Shown piece by piece: positions 57,464-64,000 of a stretch of 64,000 nt of DNA. The notes under the pieces were generated by a model, which was not told the DNA's origin, searched no databases, and was given only the letters and a program-made list of their open reading frames with translations. Made by a program: the position numbers and the translations under genes. The DNA is from Cervus elaphus (lineage: Eukaryota; Chordata; Mammalia; Artiodactyla; Cervidae), in NCBI RefSeq assembly GCF_910594005.1, contig NC_057818.1:62260001-62324000 (forward strand). The letters run 5' to 3'. How positions within the stretch are numbered: position 1 is the first letter of the stretch; each line of letters opens with the position of its first letter.

Positions 57464-58816
57464 TTAAGGTTTCTCTTCAGTATGAACTCGCAGATGTGTA
57501 GTAAGAATTGATTTCTGATTAAAGGCTTTGCCACATTCTGTACATTTATAAGGTTTCTCTCCAGTATGCACTCGCAGATGTGTAGTAAGATTGATCTTCT
57601 GATTAAAGCCTTTGCCACATTCTATACACTTATACGGTCTCTCCCCAGTATGAATTTGCTGATGTCTAGTAAGTTCAGAACTGTTTATGAAGGTCTTCCC
57701 ACATTCTGTACACTTATAACGCTTCTCCCCCATATGAATTCGGTTATGTTTACTAAGATTTGAACTCGCAATAAAGGCTTTGCCACATTCTGAACATTTA
57801 TAACATTTCTCTCCAGTGTGAGTAAGCTGATGTTGAGTAAGAAGTGAGCGACGGACAAATGTTTTGCCACATTCTGTACATTTGAAAGATTTCCTCCCTG
57901 TATGAATTTTCCTACGTCTACTTAGATTGGATGAGGTGCTAAAGAATTTCCTGTGTATCTTACATTGGTGTCCTTTCTGTGGATTTTGAATAGTTTGCTG
58001 TTGTACAAGTTCTGAAGACTGATTAGAAGCTTTACCATATTCACTACAATTATAAGTGTTCTCTCCAGTGGGAATACTCTTTACAGAACGAAATGACATC
58101 TTATAAAAGATATTTCTACATTTATTACTTTTAGAATCCCTGTATGATGATTCAGGTACCTGATGTTTCATAAGGTTTGAGTCTCCTTCAACCTTATACC
58201 CAGTTTCATTGCTTGAATACCTTCTCACTCCACCATAAATACTCTTGTAATTACTGGGGCTGGAACTCATAATGAAGGCCTGACTAATTTTATTACATGT
58301 GGAAAGCAGTTCCGTATTAGCAATATCATGATGTGTATTGAACAATGACAGTTGGACTATGTCTCTTCCATTATCATCAACATTATACATTGTGGAAAGG
58401 AGAGGAAATATCTTTTGCTGGAAAAATAATGACTTCCTGCTCACAGATCCCTGAAATTGAGTATAATGTGAGTTTTGCCCCTCATTTTTAAATTTCAGGT
58501 GTTCAGACATGCTTGAATGTATGCTTAAATGAAGGCTACATTCAGAATTGTTTGCATGAGTATTTGCAGTAGAGACTAAATCACCTTCCAAATATATCAC
58601 GTTTCCTTTCAGAGAACATGTATGTTTCAAAAGGTGATGTAAATCTTTTTTAGAAAACTTACACTTCTCAGCAGATGTTGAAGACTGAAATTCGTGTTTC
58701 TCCCAGTTTGGATCATGTCCCTCATTTCTTTTTGCAGTAAGGTTTGCCTTATGTATAACTGTCTCAATTTCTTTATGTCCATATAAACATCTTCTCTGTA
58801 TTTCATATGCCCTCAT
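57464..58816 (-). pseudogene. Unit E spacer and finger open frame (450 codons)
   Basis: It holds the spacer and a degenerate first module (CKIHRKFFSTSSNLSRRRKI, with the second Cys lost). Five good C2H2 modules follow: FVRRSLLTQH, FIASSNLSKH, FINSSELTRH, FNQKINLTTH and FNQKSILTTH. The last two are near-identical neighbours, so one module was recently duplicated. TAA replaces TAT at the next module. The module after the stop has lost a Cys (HEHCGK) and a His (KQL). Confidence 0.8.
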
Positions 58817-59074
58817 TTTTCTAAGTGTTTTCTTAAATTGAAATTTCTGAGGTGTAGTCTTTCATATATTCCTAGGTTTGCTTTTGGAAACAAATCTTTT
58901 ATCCTTGGTTTTTGTGGCATCAAATCCCAGGTGTCTTGTGGAGACATAGCTGAAAGATAACAAATAATAAGTAATTTTGCCTGCTATTCTCAGTGAATAT
59001 CCTTAAAGATTTAGAGAAAACTGATGAACCCTTTACTAGCTCAAAAATAAAATAGAGAAGGGAGGATCAAGGTG

Positions 59075-59860
59075 CCAGAGTATTAGGAGGACACAGACTT
59101 TTCTTTCCACAAAATCATCAAGAATACATCAGAAATGGAACTCTTCTCACATAGCCAAGCTGGACCCTAGCAGAGGCCCTTGGAAATCTAAAAGGACAGA
59201 TACATTCCTGCTGAGCCAGGTAGGACAAGAGAAAGAAGAAGCAAAAGGAAGAGGAGAGGAAGTGGGATGGGGCCTGCAGCCCTGGGGGGACATGAAAGTG
59301 AGGAGTGGTCTCCACATCCGGGGAAGCCCCTCGTCGGGGAGCTCAGTTTGGACAGGAGGAGAGCCTCATTCTCTGTCGGAGAGAACATGGAAACCCGCGT
59401 GTGGCAGCAGGACAGAGTTAGACCTGCACACGGGGTCCTGACCCCTGCCCTGCCCACCCAGCCTGAGCGGCACGCCCACCACTGCAGACAAGGGCTGGGC
59501 GCTGAAATGTGGGGTTCGGACAGCAGACCCAGGCAGAGGACTGTGGTTGGCAGTGAGGAGACATCCAGAGGGGTCGGGAGTGAGGGAGGGGTCTGTAAAC
59601 GGGATGCTTGTGGAGGAATCCTGAACCACCACAGAGCAGAGCACAAATCTCTGGACCAATCTCTGCACCAAGTGCAGGCACCAGAGGGATGACTAACGAG
59701 GTGCCCGTAGCCTTCAAAACAGAGACTACAAGCAGAAAACTGGACAAAATGAGATGGCAAAGGAATGTGTGACAGAGGGAGAAGCAGGCTAAGAACCTAC
59801 AGGAAGCACTAAATGAAGAGGAGACAGGCAACCTAAGGATTACTTCTCGCTTTTAGTCAT
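59075..59860 (+). mobile_element. L1 5' UTR and ORF1 start (clearest copy)
   Basis: The + strand reads as a GC-rich L1 5' UTR and then an ORF1-like start near 59751 (MRWQRNV, stop, then QAKNLQEALNEEETGNL). This matches what is known of ruminant L1 ORF1 N-termini. It is antisense to unit E, as the copies in A and B are to their units. Confidence 0.72.
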
Positions 59861-61061
59861 CTGAAGTGGGGACACCAAACATTTTCACAAATCCTAGCTG
59901 CCTAATAATTCTTTAGTCCACTTCTTGTCCAACATGTTTCAAAGAATGTTCTACTAGATGCTTCAACCTAAAAATAACACATGATATTGACAGAGAACTA
60001 ATCGTAAAGTGAAGACACATAGGAAAATATCTGAGGAAGCTCATTACACATAAGATAAATTAATAACTTCTTTTTTAAAAAATAATTTCTTAAGAAATTA
60101 AATGAAAGAGAGACTTTGAAAATATCCTTGGAACACTGGAAATTCTGCTCATTACTCTGTGGAGACCTAAATGGGAAGGAAATAGAATGGGAAAGACTAG
60201 AGATCTTTTCAAGAAAATTAAAGATACCAGGGGAACATTTCATGCAAAGATGGGCACAATAAAGGACATAAATGTTATGGGCTTAACAGAAGCAGAAGCT
60301 CTTAACAAAAGGTATCAGGAATACGTGGAAGAGCTATACTAAAATATCTTAATGACCATGATAACCAGGATGGTGTGATCACTCACCTAGAGACAGACAT
60401 CCTGGAGTCTGAAATCAAGTGGGTCTAAAGAAGCATCACTACCAGCAGAGCTAGTGGAGGTGATGGAATTCCAGCTGAGCTATCTCAAATCTAAAAGATG
60501 ATGCTATGAACATGCTGCACTCAGTATGCCAGCAAATTTGGAAAACTCAGTAGTGGCCACACGGCTGGGAAACGTCAGTTTTCATTCGAAACTCAAAGAA
60601 AGGCAATGCAGAAAAATGTTAAAATGACCACACAGTTGCACTAATTTCACACACTAGCAAAGGCAGGCTCAAAATTCTCCAAGTAAGGCTTCAACAGAAT
60701 GTGAACTGAGAAATGCCAGATGTTCAAGCTGTATTTAGGAAAGGTAGAGGAGCCGGTGATCAAATTGGCAACATCCCTTGGATCATTGAAAAAGCAATAG
60801 AGTTCCAGAAAAACTTCTGCTTCGGTTTTATTGACTATATCAATGCCTTTTACTGTGTGGATCACAACAAACTGGAAAATTCTGAAAGAGATGGCGATAC
60901 AAGACCACCTTACCTGCCTCCTGACAAATCGCTATGCAGGTCAAGAAAAGACAGTTAGAACCAGACATGGAAAAACGGACTGGTTCCAAATTGGGAAAGG
61001 AGTATGTCACGACTGTATAGTGTCACTCTGCTTATTTAACTTATATGCAGAGTACATGATG

Positions 61062-61215
61062 AATGAGCCCTGGGTGATCCCTGGGTTGGGAAGATTCCCT
61101 GGAGAAGGGAAAAGCTACCCACTCCAGGATTCTGGCCTAGAGAATTCCATGGACGGCATAGTCTGTGGGGTTCCAAAGAGTCGGACATGACTGAGCACCG
61201 TTCACTTTCACTTTT
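61062..61215 (+). mobile_element. Bov-tA fragment nested in BovB
   Basis: 'gatccctgggttgggaagat' and 'aaagagtcggacatgactga' mark a + strand Bov-tA that lacks its tRNA head. Confidence 0.75.
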
Positions 61216-61544
61216 CATCATGCTAAATGGTGGACTGGAAGAAGCACAAGCTGGAATCAAGATACAGGGAAAATATCAACAACGCCAGATATACAGATGA
61301 CACCATGCTCATGGCAGAAAGCAATGAGAAACTGAGGAGTCTCCTGATGAAACTGAAAGAAGAGAGTGAAAAGCTGCCTTCAAACTCAACATTCAGAAAA
61401 CCAAGATCATGGCATCCAGTCCCATCACTTCATGGAAAATAGTTGGGGAAACAATGGAAACACTGACAGACTTTATTTTTCAGGTCTCCAAAATAACTGC
61501 AGATGTTGACTTCAGCCATGAAATTAAAATATACTTGCTCCTTG

Positions 61545-62138
61545 TGTGAGAGCCTTTTCCTAGGTAGGTTGATAAGAAATCTAGGGGTCCCCAAGGAGAG
61601 AGAGGTCTGGAATACTCAAGGAGGAAGAAAGGACAAACTTTTTAATTCTTTTCCTCTACATTCCTTAGGATTATATAACAATAATGTATGCTGCCTGAGG
61701 ACAGTCTCTGGATTAAACCTTCTGGCTAGTCCTGTTATTTTACAATGTAAATTATGGGAGTAGGTCTAGTCTTTACAAGGTTTATATAACAATGTATCCT
61801 GCCTGAGGACAGTCTCCACATTAAACCTTGTGGCTAATTCTGATATTTTAAAATGTAAATTATGGGAATAGGTTTGGTGAGGCCTTTACAAGCTCCAGAC
61901 ACTCTTTGGATTCATTGAAGAGTATATAACTCCATTGCTAACAATACCAAGCGGGTACTCTTGCTGCCCTCTTCTGATGTCTATGTCAGAAGCTTTCTCT
62001 GTCTCCTTTATACTTTAATAAAATTTTATTACACAAAAGCTCTGAGCGATCAAGCCTCTCTCTGACCCCAGATTGAATTTTTCTCCTCCAGACGCCAAGA
62101 ACCCCGGCGTCTTTGCATGATTCAGAAATAGCCTTTCA
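61545..62138 (+). mobile_element. Solo LTR with CTTG target duplication, inside BovB
   Basis: Starts TGTGAGAG and ends CCTTTCA. CTTG lies on both sides (61541-61544 and 62139-62142). About 115 nt of the body ('cctgaggacagtctc' to 'gggagtaggt') is present twice in tandem, which makes this copy longer than its relatives. Confidence 0.88.
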
Positions 62139-62660
62139 CTTGGGAGGAAAAGTATGAGCAACCTAGACAGCATATTAAAAAGCAGAGACATTACTTTGCT
62201 GAAAAAATGTCTGTCTAGTCAAAGCTACGGTTTTTCCACTAGTCATGTATGGATGTGAGAGTTGGACCATAAAGAGAGCTGAGTCTCAAAAACCTGATGC
62301 TTTTGAACTGAGGTGTTGGAGAAGACTGTGAGTCCCTTGGAGTGCAAGGAGATCACATCACTACATCCCAAAGGAAATCAGTCCTGAATATTCATTGGAA
62401 AGACTGATGCTGGAGCTGAGGCTCTAATAATTTGGCCACCTCAGGCAAAGAACTGACTCACCAGAAAAGACCCTGATGCTGGGGGACATTGAGGGCAGGA
62501 GAAGAAGGGGATAACACAGGATGAGATTGTTGTATGCATCACCGACTTGATGGACATGAGTTTGACCGGGTTCCAGGTGTTGGTGATGGAGAGAGAAGCC
62601 TGGTGTGCTGCATTCAATGGGTTTGCAAAGAATGGGACACAACTGAGAGACTGAATGAAC

Positions 62661-63551
62661 TGACTGATAGGTATAATTGATTCTTTTCAGTGTACAGTAG
62701 TACAAAATTATAAATCAGCTGTATTCCAATTGGAACTTTTTCAAAAGATTTCTTTGTATAATCTAGAAATTCTTATAGTTTCATTCAACCATTAATCATA
62801 TGGGTGGAAAATGTGCTAGGCTTTTGTGTGTGTGTGTGTGCTAGGCTTTTATGCCAATTTATTTTAAAATTCTATGAGGTAAATAAATATATTAAAGTGG
62901 TTTAAAAAATAAAAATAAAGTAGTTTAGCATTTTAGGATCAGGCCTGATACACTTCAGATATTTAATATGAAATCATAAAGGGAAAAGAGAAACTTGGAA
63001 GTAAACCTGAGATGTGCATTCTTTGATTTTCAGAAGGTTTTGCTTTCTGCAGTGAAAAAATTTCTTGAATTTGAAATTTATTTAGAAGGTCCTATCTCTA
63101 GCTCCCAGTGGATAGGAAGTTATAAATCAGACAACAAGAACCTGTCCCCAGTATTCCTAGAAGTTTAGCAGTTTCTCTACCACTTTACTCACACATTTTT
63201 CTCTAGAGGTAGAAAGAAACTTTCAAAGAACAGTCATACAGTTACTCATAAATGGCACAATTTTCCTAGGATCCCCAAGAAATGGAAGAGCAACCAATGA
63301 ATGCAGTTTGTGACAAGCTAAGAGAAGACTTTTAGTTTGCACTGTGATGGAGAAAAGTAATCACCAGAGATGAATTCATGCATGATTTAAGAGAGAGAAT
63401 GGGGCAGGTGATCCATTTCTTTTACAGTAGTATAAATAAAGCCAGGTTTTCCAAAATCATTTCCACTGAGGCACATCTTCCAAAACCATGTGACAAAGGC
63501 TGACTTCCTCTCTGCTCCTTGTACCTCTCATCTGAGTCCACTCACACCTAC
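62661..63551 (-). other. Unit E intron after KRAB-B
   Basis: The minus strand is homologous to 7331-8170 in unit A. It has a GT microsatellite near 62826. No gene is seen. Confidence 0.6.
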
Positions 63552-63647
63552 CTGGGTGTATGGCTGCTGTGTCCATTCTCCTTATACTCCTGGGGTCGTT
63601 CAATTCCTCCAGAAAGGTGACCAGGTTCGGCTTAGAGGCCACAAGAC
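63552..63647 (-). pseudogene. Unit E KRAB-B exon
   Basis: A 96-nt open exon between gatgaacag and gtaggt on the minus strand: LVASKPNLVTFLEELNDPRS and then IRRMDTAAIHPG. It resembles the orphan KRAB-B at 1039-1134 (VASKP) more than units A or B (VSKL). Confidence 0.85.
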
Positions 63648-64000
63648 CTGTTCATCAGAGAAAGGAATATTTGTTTCTTAGAGATTCATCCGTGTCCAAT
63701 CCTGTATGTATTCAAGTGAGACGGGAATGCATTGGAGAATGTTGATAAAGCTTAGAAAATTATTTCCCCAAATACTATATTCAAAGCACCTCTACAACAC
63801 TAATAAATACATAACAATCAAATCCTGAAATTTTGGTCACATGCTGCTAAGGCAAAAGTAAGTGTGTAAACGTGAAATTAACAGAGCGTGCAACTATTTA
63901 ATACCAGAGAACGTATACAATTACCACTCAGCTAGAATGAAGCAGGCAGAGTACATCAGGGAAGAAAAAGCTTACCAGCATAGCAAACCATCATGAAGCC
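63648..64000 (-). other. Unit E intron between KRAB-A and KRAB-B
   Basis: The minus strand matches 6890-7237 of unit A. In unit A the KRAB-A exon ends 495 nt upstream of KRAB-B, so the unit E KRAB-A exon should begin just beyond the window. Confidence 0.6.

Larger units (their letters stand above)
60225..62660 (+). mobile_element. BovB LINE in unit E, split by an LTR
   Basis: The parts are 60225-61544 and 62139-62660. + strand RT pieces include FIDYINAFYCVDHNK and NARYTDDTMLMAESNEKLRS. A SINE (about 61062-61215) is nested. It is antisense to unit E, in the place of the BovB in the other units. Confidence 0.88.
57380..63647 (-). pseudogene. KZNF unit E: inverted, frameshifted KRAB zinc-finger unit
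   Basis: The KRAB-B exon is 63647-63552. The finger exon is 58949-57380, with a good acceptor (ttatctttcag). Joined in frame it reads MSPQDTWDLMPQKPRIKDLF and then, after a 1-nt loss relative to unit A, TGA at 58813-58815. From ATG 58816 a 450-codon frame runs to a TAA at 57464-57466, one module short of the ancestral end at 57380. The expected KRAB-A and start exons would lie at about 64.1 kb and beyond, outside the window. As seen it cannot encode a normal KRAB-finger fusion. A fingers-only protein from 58816 is possible in principle. Confidence 0.82.

Noticed and set aside
1..64000. CRISPR arrays, bacterial operons, riboswitches or integrases
   Set aside because: The sequence is clearly mammalian. 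Direct repeats are SINE/LINE units, segmental copies or zinc-finger modules.

Overview
The window is nuclear DNA from a ruminant, probably a bovid. It is full of BovB (RTE) LINE fragments, Bov-tA/Bov-A SINEs, other cetartiodactyl tRNA-derived SINEs and ruminant-type L1 pieces. The genes have vertebrate exon/intron structure. I cannot assign a species or chromosome from the sequence alone.

The locus is a KRAB zinc-finger (KZNF) cluster built by repeated segmental duplication. Four units (A, B, C, D) lie in tandem on the + strand. A fifth (E) lies inverted at the right end, and a lone KRAB-B exon sits at the left edge. Each unit derives from one plan: a start exon encoding only 5 residues, a 127-nt KRAB-A exon, a 93-97-nt KRAB-B exon, and one large exon carrying the spacer and all C2H2 fingers.

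Unit A (2276-14442) is the only copy open from end to end. Four exons with consensus splice sites join to exactly 881 codons and encode an 880-residue KRAB protein with 17 zinc fingers. It starts downstream of a CpG-rich promoter with an NRF1-like palindrome. Unit B (19147-30762) has intact KRAB exons. Its last exon has an in-frame TAG before the fingers, and the finger array is split by a full-length 164-nt U1 snRNA retrocopy. Unit C (33696-37196) keeps a start exon, half a KRAB-A exon and a broken KRAB-B exon, and has lost its finger exon. Unit D (43113-50011) has a stop in KRAB-A, and a BovB is fused to a frameshifted finger exon. Unit E (minus, 57380 to beyond 63647) has a frameshift at its spacer and a stop before its last finger; its KRAB-A exon should lie just outside the window.

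The layout from left to right is as follows. 1-2300: an inverted, leftward promoter copy, a BovB fragment, the orphan KRAB-B exon and the unit A promoter. 2.3-14.5 kb: gene A. 14.5-19.1 kb: unit B upstream region, filled by a class I endogenous retrovirus whose 3' LTR ends 127 bp before the unit B start codon. 19.1-32.2 kb: unit B. 32.2-40.3 kb: unit C. 40.3-42 kb: BovB split by a 1.15-kb GC-rich retrocopy. 42-52 kb: unit D with its own CpG promoter. 52-56.3 kb: repeats plus a decapitated minus-strand promoter relic. 56.3-64 kb: unit E.

Gene A would be expected to act as a nuclear, DNA-binding repressor that recruits TRIM28/KAP1 through its KRAB domain. The retroelement-rich surroundings fit the known role of this family in silencing transposons, but the target of gene A cannot be read from the sequence. 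I found no unknown enzymatic or defence system. The most unusual items are the U1 insertion, the possible KRAB-only product of unit B with an LTR placed as its promoter, the mosaic origin of gene A, and two retroinsertions with clear target-site duplications.
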